The translations under genes and the position numbers were made by a program. A model generated the notes under the pieces. It was not told the DNA's origin and did no database searches. It saw nothing but the letters and a program-made list of their open reading frames with translations. This document shows positions 11,347 to 23,667 of a stretch of DNA of 64,000 nt, one piece after another. Source of the DNA: Capra hircus (taxonomy: Eukaryota; Chordata; Mammalia; Artiodactyla; Bovidae); assembly GCF_001704415.2 (NCBI RefSeq), contig NC_030836.1, positions 26,200,001-26,264,000 of the forward strand. Direction: 5' to 3'. Numbering within the stretch: position 1 is the first letter of the stretch; every line of letters starts with the position of its first letter.

Positions 11347-11754
11347 GGTGTATGTATGTAAATGGTCAAATACTTAACTTTCAAAATTTTTGCAAAATTG
11401 CTATGTTGAGGATAGCTGCAAACGGATTTGAGATGGAATTCTAATTCTATTTACAAAAACCTGTGAAATTCACAGAAATTTATCCAGCATCCCTAAGCCC
11501 TGTTTCACCTTAAGTAAAATAATCTCAGCATTTTTTCACGTAAACTAGATAATACTTGTAAAGCAATCACATTTTACTCTGTAAGGGCACTAATGATAAC
11601 TCCAGGCATACCCCAGTGGAGCCTACCTTAGACTAGATTTTTCTCTGGGTTCAAGAGTAGCTGAACTTATAAGAAAAAAGAGAGAACTAGCAAACTCAAA
11701 AATCCCAGGATATGTGAGAACCAGATAAGGAGGCTTCTTTTTATTTATTTTTAA

Positions 11755-12549
11755 AATGTTTTTAACTTTTTTTTTATATTGGAGTATAGTTGATTAATAA
11801 TGTTGTGATAGTTTCAGGTGAATAGCAAAAGGACTCAGCCATACCTATACATGTATCCATTCTCCGCCAAATTCCCCTCCTGTCCAGGCTGCCACATGAC
11901 ATTGAGGAGACTTCCCTGTGCTATGCAGTAGATTATCCATTTTAAATGCAGCAGTGTGTACATGTCTATTCCAAAGGAACCTCATTTTTAAATAGTGGAA
12001 AAGCAGTACAAAGCATTAAATTTATCATCTTAATCATTTAGAGTATACAGTTCAGTAGTGCTATGTATATTCATGCTACAGCACAACCAAACTTCAGGAC
12101 TTTTTCACCTCGCAGAAGGAAACTGTATACATTAAACAACAGTCTCTCTTTCCCTGGGTCTTTCCTGATGGTTCAGACAGTAAAGACGTCTCTGGCTGTA
12201 ATGTGGGAGACCCAGGTTCAATCCCTGGGTTGGGAAGATCCTCTGGAGAAGGGAATGGCAACCCACTCGAGTATTCTTGCCTGGAGAATTCCATGGACAG
12301 AGGGGCCTGGTGGACTACAGTCTCTGGTGTTGCAAAGAGTTGGACACCAGGAGTGAGTAACAAACATATCTTCTTCTCTCCCAGCCCCTGGCAAACAACT
12401 TCCTACCTTCATATCTGTCATCTAACTACTCTAACACCCTGTATAGCTGGAATTCTGAAGTTATTTGTCTTTTTGTGGTTGCTTATTTCACTTAACATAA
12501 TCTCCTCAAGCTTCATCCATCTAGTAGCATCCATCCAGAGTCAATTTCC
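11755..12549 (-). mobile_element. Old L1 block of U2 (interrupted)
   Basis: Counterpart of 3025-4025 in U1: artiodactyl L1 3' end (ATTGGAGTATAGTTGATTA), then ancient L1M-type antisense sequence. A Bov-tA splits it at 12153-12362, and it stops near 12549 where the large composite L1 begins; about 430 bp of the U1 counterpart is missing here. Confidence 0.72.
12153..12362 (+). mobile_element. Bov-tA SINE
   Basis: GGGTCTTTCCTGATGGTTCA head, GGGTTGGGAAGATCCTCTGG middle, GAGTTGGACACCAGGAGTGA end. Private to U2. Confidence 0.92.
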
Positions 12550-15500
12550 TTCTTTTATTTTTTAAAATTAATTTATTTTTTATTGAAGGATAACTGCTTT
12601 ACAGAATTTTGCTGTTTTCTGTCAAACCCTCAGCATCAGTCAGCCATAGGTATACATATATCCCCTCCCTTTTGAAGTTCCCTCCCATCTCCCTCCCCAT
12701 CCTAGCCTTCTAGGTTGATTCAGAGCCTGTTTGAGTTTCCTGAGCCATACACCAAACTCCAGTTGGCTATCTATTTTACAAACAGTAATGTAATTTTCCA
12801 TGTTACTCTTTCCACACATCTCACCCTCTCCTCCCCTCTCCCCATATCCATAAGTCTATTCTCTATGTCTGTTTCTCCACTGTTGCCCTGTAAGTAAATT
12901 CTTCAGTATCATTTTTCTAGATTCTGAATATATGTGTTAGAATAGGGTATTTTTCTTTCTCTTTCTGACTCACTTCACTCTGTATAATAGGTTCTAGGTT
13001 CATCTACCTCATTAGAACTGATTCAAATGCATTTCTTTTTATGGCTGAGTAATATTCCATTGTGCATATATACCACAGCTTCTTTAATCCATTTATCTGT
13101 TGATGGACATCTAGGTTGCTTCCATGTTCTAGTTATTGTAAATAGTGTTGCAATGAACAATGAGATACATGTGTCTCTTTCAGTTTTGGTTTCCTCAGTG
13201 TATATGCCTAGGAGTGGGACTGCTGGGTCATATGGTGGTTTTATTCCTAGTTTTTAAATGAATCTCCATACTGACTTCCACAGTGGCTGTATCAGTTTAC
13301 ATTCCCACCAACAGTGCAAGAGTGTTCCCTTTTCTCCACACCCTTTCCAGCATTTATTGCTTGTAGACTTTTTGATGATGGCCATTCTGACTAGTGTTAG
13401 GTAATATCTCATTGTAGTTTTGACTTACATTTCTCTAATAATGAGTGATGTTGAGCATCTTTTCATGTGTTTGTTAGTCATCTGTAAGTGTTCTTTGGAG
13501 AAATATCTGTTTAGGTCTTTATCCACTTTTTGATTGGGTTGCTTGTTTTTCTGGTATTGAGTTGTATGAGCTGCTTGTATATTTTGGAAATTAATCCTTT
13601 GTCAGTTGTTTCATTTGCTATTATTTTCTCCCATTCTGAAGGTTTTCTTTTCACCCTGCTTATAGTTTTCTTTGCTGTGCAAATGCTTTTAAGTTTAATC
13701 AGGTCCCACTTGTTTATTTTTGTTTTTATTTCTGGTACTCCAGGAGGTGTCATCGAGGATCCCACTTTGATTTATGTCATTGAGTGTTCTGCCTTTGTTT
13801 TCTCTAAGAGTTTTATAGTTTCTGGTCTTACATTTAGGTCTTTAATACATTTTGAGTTTATCTTTGTGTAGCGTGTTAGGAAGTGTTCTAATTTCATTCT
13901 TTTACATGTAGCTGTCCAGTTTTCCCAGCATCATTTACTGAAGAGGCTGTTTTTGCCACCTTGTATATTCTTGCCTCCTTTGTCAAAAATAAGGTACCCA
14001 TTGGTGTATTGGTTTATTTCTGGGCTTTCTATCTTGTTCCACTGATCTATATTTCTGTTTTTGTGCCAGTACCATCCTGTCTTGATGACTGTAGCTTTGT
14101 AGTATAATCTAAAGTCCTGAAGGTTGATTCCTCCAGCTCCATTCTTCTTTCTCAAGACTGCTTTGGCTATTCAGGGTCTTTTGTGTTTCCATATGAATTG
14201 TGAAACTCTTTGTTCTAGTTCTGTGAAAAATGCCATTGGTAATTAGATAGGGATTGCATTGAATCTGTAGTTTGCATTTGGTAGTATAGTCATTTTCACA
14301 ATATTGATTCTTCCTACCCAGGAACATGGAGCATCTCTCCATCTGTTTATGTCATCTTTGATTTCTTTCATTAGTGTCTTATAATTTTCTGTGTAGAGTT
14401 CTTTCATCTCCTTAGGTAAGTTTATTCCTATATATTTAATTCTTTTTGTTGCAATGGTGAGTGGGATTGATTTCTTAATTGCTCTTTCTGATTTTTCATT
14501 GTTAGTATATAGAAATGCAAGTATTTCTGTGTATTGGTTTTATATCCTGCAATTTTGCTAAATTCACTGATTAGCTCTAGTAATCTTGTTACACCATCTT
14601 TAGGGTTTTCTATGTGCAGTATCATGTCAGCTGCAAACAGTGAGAGGTTTACTACTTTTCTGATCTGGATTCCTTTTATTTCTTTTTCTGATTGCTGTAT
14701 CTAGGACTTCCAGAACTATGTTGAATAACAGTGGTAAAGGTGGACACCTTTGTCTTGTTCCTGATCTTGGGGGAAATGCTCTCAGTTTTTTACCATTTAG
14801 AACAAAGTTTGCTGTAGGTTTATCTTATGTGGCCTTTACTATGTTGAGATAGGTTCCTTCTATGCCCATTTTTTGAAGAGTTTTAATCATAAATATGTGC
14901 TGAATTTTATCAAAGGCTTTTTCTGCCTCTATTGAGATGATCATATGGTTTTTATCTTTCAATTTGTTATATTGGATATCACATGGATTGATTTCCATAT
15001 ATTGAAGAATCCTTGCATCCCTAGAATAAACCCAACTTGATCATGGTGTATGAGCTTTTTGATGTGTTGCTGAATTCTGTTTGCTAAAATTTTGTTGAGG
15101 AATTTTGCATCTATGTTCATCAGTGATATTGGCCTGTAGTTTTCTTTCTCTGTGTTGTCTTTGTCTGGCTTTTGTATCAGGGTGATGGTGGCCCTGTAGA
15201 ATGAAATTGGACGTGGTCCTTCCTCTGTAATTTTTGGAAAGAGTTTTAGAAGGGTAGGCATTCGCTCTTCTCTAAATGTTTGATAGAATTCTCCTGTGAA
15301 GCCATATGGTCCTGGGATTTTATTTTTGGGGGAGAGTTTTGATCACAGCTTCAATTTCAGTGCTTGTAATTGGGTTGTTCATAATTTCTACTTCTCCCTG
15401 GTTCAGTCTTGGGAGATTGAACTTTTCTAAGAATCTGTCCATTTCTTTCAGGTTATCTATTTTATTGCCATGTAGTTGTTCATAATAGTTTCTTATAATC

Positions 15501-17897
15501 CTTTATATTTCTGCATTGTCTGTTGTAACCTCTCTTTTTTCATTTCTAATTTTGTTGATTTCATTCTTCTCTCTTTTTTCCTTGATGAGTCTGGCTAAGG
15601 GTTTGTCAATTTTGTTTACCTTCTCAAAGAACCAAATTTTGGCTTTATTAATCTTTACTATTGTTTTTTTTTTCAAATTTCTTTTTCATTTCTTTCTGCT
15701 TGGATATTTATGATTTCTTTCCTTCTACTATTTTTTTCTTTTTCCAGTTGTTTTAGGTGTGAAGTTAGGTTGTCTATTCGATGTTTTTCTTGTTTCTTGA
15801 GGTAGGACTGTATTGCTATAAACCTCCCTCTTAGAACTGCTTTTGCTGCATCCCATACGTTTTGAGTTGTCATGTCCTTATTGTCATTTGTTTCTAGAAA
15901 TTTTTTGGTTTCCCTTTTGATTTCTTCAGTAACCTGTTAGATATTTACAAACATGTTGTTTAATCTCCGTGTATTTGTGTTTCTTACAGTTTTCCCCTTG
16001 TAATTGACGTCTAGTCTCATAACTTTGTGGTCAGAGAAGATGCTTGATATGATTTCAATATTCTTAAATTTACTGAGGTTTGATTTGTGACCCAAGATGT
16101 GGTCTATCCTGGAGAATGTTCCATGTGCACTTGAGAAGAAGGTGTATTCTTCTGCATTTGGAAGGTATGCCCTGAAGATATCAATGAGATCCATCTCATC
16201 TAATGCTTCATTTAAGACTTGTGCTTCCTTATTAATTTTCTGTTTTGATGATCTGTCCATTGGCTTGAGTGGGGTGTTAAAGTCTCCTACTATTATTGTG
16301 TTACTGTCAATTTCTCCTTTTATGTCTGTTAGTGTTTGTCTTATGTATTGAGATGTTCCTATGTTGGGTGCATAGATATTTACAATTGTTATGTTTTCCT
16401 CTTGGATAGATCCCTTGATCATTATATAGCATCTGTCCTTATCTCATGTAACCTTTTTTATTTTAAGGTCTATTTTTTCTGATATGAGGATTGCTACTCC
16501 AGCTTTCTTTTGCTTCCCATTTGAATGGAATATATTTTTCCATCCTCTCACTTTCAGCCTATATGTGTCTTGAGGTCTGAAGTGGGTTTCTTATAGACAG
16601 CCAATATATGGGTCTTCTTTTTGTATCTATTCAGCCAGTCTGTGTCTTTTGGTTGGAAAGTTTAATCCATTTACATTTAAAGTAATTACTGATATATATG
16701 TTCCTATTGCCATTTTCTAATTGTTTTGTGTTGATTTTGTAGATCATTTTTCCTTCTTTTGTATTTTTGGATTATACAAGTCCATTTAATATTTGTTGTA
16801 AAGCTGGTTTGGAAGTACTGAATTCTCTTAACTTTTGCTTGTCTGAGAAAATTTTTATTTCCCCATTAATTTTGAATAAGATCCTTGCTGGGTATAGGAA
16901 TCTTGGTTGTAGATTTTTCCTTTTCAGTACTTTAAATATATCCTGCCATTCCCTTCTGGCCTGCAGAGTTTCTGCTGAAAGATCAGCAGTTAAGCATATG
17001 GGGTTTCCCTTGTATGTTACTTGTTGCTTCTCCCTTGCTGCTTTTAATGTTCTTTCTTTATGTTTAGTCTTTGTTAGTTTGATTAGTATGTGTCTTGCAC
17101 GTTTCTCCTTGGGTTTATCCTGTATGGGCCTCTTTGTGCCTCTTGGACTTGATTGGCTATTTTCTTCTCCATGTTGGGGAAAATTTCAACTATAATCTCT
17201 TCAAAATTTTCTCATACTCTTTCTTTTTCTGTTCTTATTCTGGGACCCCTATACATTGAATGTTGGTGTGTTTGATATGGTCCCAGAGGTTTCTGAGACT
17301 GTCCTGAGCTCTTTTAATTTTTTTACTTTATTTTGCTCTTCAGAAGTTATTTCCACCGTTTTATCTTACAGCTCACTGAAACGTTCTTCTGCTTCAGATA
17401 TTCTGCTATTGATTCTTTCTAGAGTATTTTTAACTTCAGTAATTGTGTTGTCTCTGTATGCTTATTCTTTAATTATTCTAGATCTTTGTTAATTGATTCT
17501 TGTATTTTCTCCATTTTGTTTTCAAGGTTTTTTGATCATCTTTGCTATCATTATTCTGAGCTTTTTTCCAGGTAATTTTCATATTTTCTCTTCATTTATT
17601 TGGTCTTCTGTGTTTCTAGTTTGTTTGTTCATTTGTACAGTATTTCTCTGCCTTTTCATTTTTTAAAACATGTCATTGTGTTTGAGGTCTCCTTTTCCCA
17701 GGCTTCAAGGAAAATTGATTTTTTTCCTTGAAGAAGGTTGAATTCTTTCTTCCTTTTAGTTTCTGCCCTCCTAAAGTTTGGTGCAATGGTTTGTGTGAGC
17801 TTTGTGTAGGGTGTTATTTGTGCTGAGTTTTTGTTTGTTTGTTTTTCCTCTGATGGGCAAGGCTGAGTGAGGTGGTAGTTTGCTGATGAATGGGTTT

Positions 17898-17914
17898 GTA
17901 TTTTTGTTTTGTTT
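17898..17914. repeat. Target-site duplication, left copy
   Basis: GTATTTTTGTTTTGTTT, repeated exactly at 19916-19932, brackets the inverted L1 insertion. Confidence 0.85.
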
Positions 17915-19915
17915 TGTTTTTGTTTTTAAAATTTTTATTTTTACTTTATTTTACTTTACAATACTGTATTGGTTTTGCCATACATTTACATGATAGACTG
18001 AAAGTGAAGGGCTGGAAAAAGATATATCACGCAAATAAAGACCAAAAGAAAGCAGGAGTGGCAATACTCATATCTGATAAAATAGACTTTAAAACAAAGG
18101 CTGTGAAAAGAGACAAAGAAGGCCACTACATAATGATCAAAGGATCAATCCAAGAAGAAGATATAACAATTATAAATATATATGCACACAACATAGGAGC
18201 ACTGCAATATGTAAGACAAATGCTAACAAGTATGAAAGGGGAAATCAACAATAACACCATAATAGTGGGAGACTTTAATACCCCACTCACACCTGTGGAC
18301 AGATCAACTAAACAGAAAATTAACAAAGAAACACAAACTTTAAATGATACAATAGACTAGTTAAACCTAATTGATATCTATAGGACATTTCACCCCAAAA
18401 CAATGAATTTCACCTTTTTCTCAAGTGCTCACAGAACCTTCTCCAGGACAGATCACATCCTGGGCCATAAATCTAACCCTGATAAATTCAAAAAAATCGA
18501 AATCATTCCAACCATCTTTTCTGACCATAATGCATTAAGATTAGATCTCAATTACAGGAGAAAAACTATTAAAAATTCCAACATATGGAGGCTGAACAAT
18601 ATGCTTCTGAAAAACCAACAAATCACAGAAGAAATCAAAAAAGAAATCAAAATATGCATAGAAACAAATGAAAATGAAAACACAACAACCCAAAACCTGT
18701 GGGACACTATAAAAGCAGTGCTAAGAGGAAAGTTCATAGCAATACAGGCATACCTCAAGAAACAAGAAAAAAGTCAAATAAATAACCTACCTCTACACCT
18801 AAAGCAACTAGAAAAGGAAGAAATGGAGAACCCCAGAGTTAGCAGAATGAAAGTAATCTTAAAAATTAGGGAAGAAATAAATGCAAAAGAAACAAAAGAG
18901 ACCATAGCAAAAATCAACAAAGCCAAAAGCTGGTTCTTTGAAGGGAAATAAGATTGACAAACCATTAGCCAGACTCATCAAGAAACGAAGAGAGAAAAAT
19001 CAAATCAATAAAATTAGAAATAAAAATGGAGAGATCACAACAGACAACACAGAAATACAAAGGATCATAAGAGACTACTATCAGCAATTATATGCCAATA
19101 AAATGGACAACGTGGAAGAAATGGACAAATTCTTAGAAAAGTACAACTTTCCAAAATGGAACCAGGAAGAAATAGAAAATCTCAACAGACCCATCACAAG
19201 CACGGAAATTGAAACTGTAATCAGAAATCTTCCAGCAAACAAAAGCCCAGGTCCAGACGGCTTCACAGCTGAATTCTACCAAAAATTTCGAGAAGAGCTA
19301 ACACCTATCCTACTCAAACTCTTCCAGAAAATTGCAGAGGAAAAACTTCCAAACCCATTCTATGAGGCCACCATCACCCTAATACCAAAACCTGACAAAG
19401 ATGCCACAAAAAAAGAAAACTACAGGCCAATATCACTGATGAACATAGATGCAAAAATCCTTAATAAAATTCTAACAATCAGAATCCAACAACACATTAA
19501 AAAGATCATACACCATGACCAAGTGGGCTTTATCCCAGGGATGCAAGGATTCTTCAATATCCGCAAATCAATCAATGTAATTCACCACATTAACAAATTG
19601 AAAAATAAAAGCCATATGATTATCTCAATAGATGCAGAGAAGGCCTTTGACAAAATTCAACATCCATTTATGATAAAAACTCTCCAGAAAGCAGGAATAG
19701 AAGGAACATACCTCAACATAATAAAAGCTATATATGACAAACCCACAGCAAACATTATCCTCAATGGTAAAAAATTGAAAGCATTTCCCTTAAAGTCAGG
19801 AACAAGACAAGGGTGCCCACTTTCACCGCTACTATTCAACATAGTTTTGGAAGTTTTGGCCACAGCAATCAGAGCAGAAAAAGAAATAAAAGGAATGAAA
19901 ATTGAAAAAGAAGTA
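17914..19915 (-). mobile_element. L1 insertion with 5' inversion (twin priming)
   Basis: A minus-oriented L1 whose poly-A appears as T-rich sequence after 17914. Only about 70-80 bp of 3' UTR (TTTACAATACTGTATTGG) is in the minus orientation. From about 17995 the sequence flips to plus-strand ORF2: endonuclease (IIVGDFNTPLTPVDR, TDHILGHKSNP), then a reverse-transcriptase frame at 18938-19915 with EFYQKFREEL, YRPISLMNIDAKILNK, DQVGFIPGMQGFFNIRKS, ISIDAEKAFDKIQHP and GTRQGCPLSPLLFNI. It stops just before the catalytic FADD box. Frame breaks occur near 18360 and 18945. The direct repeat GTATTTTTGTTTTGTTT flanks it at 17898-17914 and 19916-19932. Confidence 0.88.
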
Positions 19916-19932
19916 GTATTTTTGTTTTGTTT
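19916..19932. repeat. Target-site duplication, right copy
   Basis: Right copy of the 17-bp repeat. The host L1 5' UTR resumes immediately after it (GTTGTTTAGATGAGGTG). Confidence 0.85.
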
Positions 19933-20057
19933 GTTGTTTAGATGAGGTGTCCTGCACGGGATATTACTGATGGTTGGGTGACACTGGGTCTTGTATTCAA
20001 GTGGTTTCCTTTGTGTGGGTTCTCACTATTTGATACTTCCTAGGGCTAGTTCTCTGG

Positions 20058-20330
20058 AAAAGGCAATGGCAACACACTCCAGTACTCTTGCCTGGAAAAT
20101 CCCATGGGTGGAGAAGCCTGGTAGGCCGCAGTCCATGGGGTTGCTAAGAGTTGGACACAACTGAGCTACTTCACTTTCACTTTTCACTTTCATGCATTGG
20201 AGAAGGAAATGGCAACCCACTCCAGTGTTCTTGCCTGGAGAATCCTAGGGACAGGGGAGCCTGGTGGGCTGCCATCTGTGGGGTTGCACAAAGTCAGACA
20301 CAACTGAAGCGACTTAGCAGCAGCAGCAGC
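20058..20330 (+). mobile_element. Bov-A2 SINE with target-site duplication
   Basis: Two Bov-A monomers in tandem (GGAAAAGGCAATGGCAAC and GGAGAAGGAAATGGCAACCC) ending GACTTAGCAGCAGCAGCAGC. The flanks AGGGCTAGTTCTCTGG at 20042-20057 and 20331-20346 are identical, so this is a clean insertion into the L1 5' UTR. Confidence 0.93.
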
Positions 20331-20540
20331 AGGGCTAGTTCTCTGGTAGTGTAGAGTCTTGGAATCAGTGCTCTCACTCCAAAGGCTCAGGGTTTGATCT
20401 CTGGTCAGGAATGAAGATTCCACAAGTGGTTTGTTATGGCATTAAGGGAGAGTAAAGCAAATATCCAAAAATGAGAAACCAAAGATGAACCCTAGACCAA
20501 TGAGAGTTACAAAATCAAGCAAATAATAATTAAAATAATG

Positions 20541-21530
20541 GAATATACACATATACACCCAAGAGCAAAGTGAAAACAGTCCAACAAAAATAAAGTACAG
20601 TAGATTGATCTGTTGAACAAAGAAAATAAAAAATTATATTTACCAGTTAAGAACAAAACTAGTAAGCAGAAACTGGGAAACAAAACTAAAGCAAGGTGCC
20701 AGGTGAGGAATAAAGCAATTGGGAAAAAAAAAAAAAAACAAACTAACAGACTTGTTGAGAGGAAAGGAAAGAAAAAAAAGAAAGAAAGAAAGGATAGATA
20801 TGCAAAGTTAAATAGAGGTAGATGAAGAAGGTTTATATGCATTAAAGATTAAATGCCAGGAGAAAAGAACAGTAGGAAAGGCAAACCAAGGAATAAATGT
20901 AGACAAATTATAATAGGTTTAAAAAAATTAAAATTATAGAAAAGAGAAAAAAAAAAAAACAGAAGAAGAAAGAAAGAAGGGAAAAAAAGGAAAACTCCAC
21001 ACAACTGCAAAAGCCCAATGTAGAGGTGAGGTTTATAACAACAATAGAAAGTGTGACTGAATATACACATATGCATATACACCCATAAGCAAAGTCAAAA
21101 CAGTCCAACAAAAATTAAGTACAATAGATTGACCCAATGAACAAAGGAAACCAAAAATTTTATCTACCAGAGCAAACCTAATTAAAGCACAAACTGGAAA
21201 ACATAACTAAAGCAAGGTGCCAATTGGGAAATGAAACAATGAAGATAAAACTGACAAATATGTTGAGAGGAAAGGAGAGAAAGAAAAGAAAGAAAGAATA
21301 GATATGCAAAATTAAATAAAGGTATATAAAGAAGATTTATATAAGTTTAAGATTAACTGCAAGGGATAAAAAACAGTAGGAAAAGCAAACAAATGAATAA
21401 ATGTAGAAAAATAATAATAGGCTTAAAAAATTAAAAACTAAAATTAAAAAAAGAGGAAAAGTCCACACAACTGCAAAAGCCCAATATAGAGGCAGAAGTT
21501 TATGACAACAATAAAAAATGTGACTGAGGA
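20541..21530 (-). repeat. Two ~0.5 kb tandem repeats in the L1 5' UTR
   Basis: Unit 1 starts at GAATATACACATATACACCC (about 20540) and unit 2 at a similar sequence about 517 bp later (about 21058). Both contain AAAACAGTCCAACAAAAAT, GAAAGAAAGAA-type purine runs, and CAACAATAGAAAGTGTGACTG or a close variant at the end. They sit in the 5' UTR of the large L1, where some L1 families carry repeated promoter modules; a promoter role here is an inference. Confidence 0.7.
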
Positions 21531-22205
21531 AAAAGAAGAAGAAAAAAAAAAGCTCAAAAGCTTAATTGGGTTTGTTAGTGCTAATAAAATCTACAACCAC
21601 AACAGAGGGGGGAAAAACGAAAAAAAAAACAACGAAAAAGATCCAAAATAACCTACAGAACAAGTTAAAAAATAAGAATAATAAATATTTTTCTTGAGTC
21701 ACTGCTGTCAGAGTCCTTTCCAGCATAGGGAATCACAGTCCACCTTACCTCTCTAGGATGTCGTCCAACACTGTACTGATTTCTGTACCTGCTGTGGGGG
21801 CTGCTCAGATTCTGATCTAGTCCTACTCCTCTGTGTTCTTGCCTCCAATGTCCACAGCTATCAGAGTTAGAGTGTTTTCTTTTGTGGGAGCTCTCAATTA
21901 CCTTTTATATATTCTATAGATACAGAATCTGCCTAGTTGACTGTGTGAATTTAATCTGTAGCTTGTACCACTGGTTGGAAGGTTTTGGGTCTTCTTCCTT
22001 AGTCACACTACCTCTGGGTTTCAACTGTGGTTTTTATTTCCACCTCTGCAGGTGGGTCGTCCACTGAGGTTTAGCTCCTGAGGCTGCCCCGAAGGGCTTG
22101 GCTTTGTCCTTATGAGGGCCAGGTGTGGAGGTGGTGCAGATGCTTGGGTGCAGGGGCTCTGGCAGGACCAGGTACTCAGAGGGATTGGTGGCTAGGGTAG
22201 TAGGA

Positions 22206-22685
22206 AATAAAGATTGCTTCCATGTCCTAGCTACTGTAAATAGTGATGCAATGATATTGGGGAACTTGTACCTTTTTCAATTGTGGTTTCCTCTGGGAAA
22301 TGACCAGTAGTGGGATTGTTGAGTCGTATGGTAGTTTTATTCCTTGTTTTTTTTTTAAGGACTCTCCATACTGTCATACATAGTGTCTGTATCAATTTAC
22401 ATTCCCACCAACAGGGTAGGAGGGTTCCCTTTTCTCCACACCCTTTCCAACATTTATTGTTTGTAGATTTTTTGATGATGGCCATTCTGATCAGTGTTAG
22501 GTGATATCTCATTGTAGTTTTATGTACATTTCCCTAATAATGAGCAATGCTGAGCATCTTTTCATGTGTTTATTAGCCACCTGTATGTCTCCTTTGGAGA
22601 AATATCTGTTGAGATATCCTGCCCAATTTTTTGAATCAAGTTCTTTGTTTTTGTTATTATTGTGTTGTTGACAGAGCAAGATTTT
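22206..22685 (-). mobile_element. Remainder of the L1 3' fragment shared by U1 and U2
   Basis: Begins ATTGCTTCCATGTCCTAG and ends at GAATCAAGTTCTTTG, matching the inner half of the U1 fragment (4570-5035). The large L1 appears to have inserted into this older fragment in U2. Confidence 0.65.
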
Positions 22686-23004
22686 AAGAACTGATGTTTG
22701 CATGTATTTGTGGCACATATTTTTAAGTAAAATTTTATGTTGTGTGCTATATATGAAAGTTTTAGATACAGGAAAGATTTAAATTGATTTAATTGTTTTT
22801 TAATGCCAATCATCACAATACTGGTTTGAGTTGAGAAAAGTGGTTAGAGTTCATCAGGATCAGTTTTCATATATCTTCAACTTTAATGAGGATGTATATT
22901 TAAATTAGTGTAGGTGGTTGTTCTGTATCCCAATTATTTTGATCATGTTTCAGTTTTCATTAAATAAATATATGATTACATCATAATTTAAAACACTAAG
23001 TGGT

Positions 23005-23105
23005 ACCCATTCATTCTTTTAATAAACTCATGCACACTGCTTAGTAGGTCACTGGGCCATGTCCTGTGGATACAACAGTGAATAAGACAAATGTGAGGAA
23101 GCATT
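23005..23105 (-). mobile_element. L2-like remnant (U2)
   Basis: Counterpart of 5690-5795: CATTCATTCTTTTAATAAAC and GTGGATACAACAGTGAATAAG. Confidence 0.5.
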
Positions 23106-23139
23106 TTCTATCTCTTTATTCATTTAAAAGGAAGGGGAG

Positions 23140-23610
23140 TTTGGAGGAGAATGATACATGTATATGTATAGCTGAATCCCTTTGCTGTTCACCTGAAACT
23201 CAGAACATTGTTAATTGGCTATACTCCAATACAAAATAAAAATTAAAAAACAAAACAAAGAAACAAAAAAAGAAATAGACAACTTTACTTGCAAAGCAGA
23301 AATAGAGACACAGATATAGAGAACAGAAGTATGGATACCAAGCCAGAAAGGCTGTGGTGGGATGAATTGGGAGATTCAGATCGACATATATACACTATTG
23401 ATACTATGTATAAGATTGATAAAAATAAGAACCTACTGTGTAGCACAGGGGACTCTACTCAATGCTCTGTGGTGACCTAAATGGGAAGGAAATCCAAAAG
23501 GGAAGGGATACATGTGTGGGTATGACTGATTCACTTTATTGGATAGAAGAAATGAACACAACATTATAAAGCACATATTCCAATAAAAATTTTTTAAAAT
23601 AATCAAAAGA
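23140..23610 (+). mobile_element. Old cetartiodactyl L1 3' ends (U2)
   Basis: Counterpart of 5820-6500 without the Bov-tA: GGCTATACTCCAATACAAAA, then AGCACAGGGGACTCTACTC and an A-rich end. It lies directly downstream of the OR10D stop codon. Confidence 0.7.
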
Positions 23611-23667
23611 ATTAGGAGAATGATGTTAAAAGACAATAAATCTAAAATCCTTCACAAAACTCATAAT

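Larger units (their letters stand above)
12550..22205 (-). mobile_element. Near-full-length ruminant L1, decayed and interrupted
   Basis: Minus-strand LINE-1. From its 3' end on the left: 3' UTR (12550-13500), ORF2 C-terminal part (about 13511-14620, with NPIKKWIKT and GWYWHKNRNIDQW), reverse transcriptase (about 14630-15870, with DQVGFILGMQGFFNI) and AP-endonuclease (about 15937-16740, with NIYAPNIGTSQY, IIVGDFNTPL and SRIDHILGHKSN). ORF1-like sequence follows at about 16780-17800, then a 5' UTR to about 22205. Many stops and frameshifts make it inactive. A 5'-inverted L1 (17914-19915) and a Bov-A2 (20058-20330) have inserted into the 5' UTR part. Its 3' end merges with an older L1 fragment, so the exact left boundary is uncertain. 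Confidence 0.85.

Noticed and set aside
12203..12565. Open frames of 60-130 codons across Bov-tA and Bov-A2 elements
   Set aside because: The same frames recur in every SINE copy; they are by-products of SINE sequence, not genes.
18938..19945. Long open frame with reverse-transcriptase motifs, possible host gene
   Set aside because: It is the RT part of an L1 ORF2, cut off before the catalytic FADD box and bracketed by a target-site duplication.
20613..20825. Lysine-rich open frame
   Set aside because: Arises from A-rich repeats in the L1 5' UTR; low complexity and no homology.
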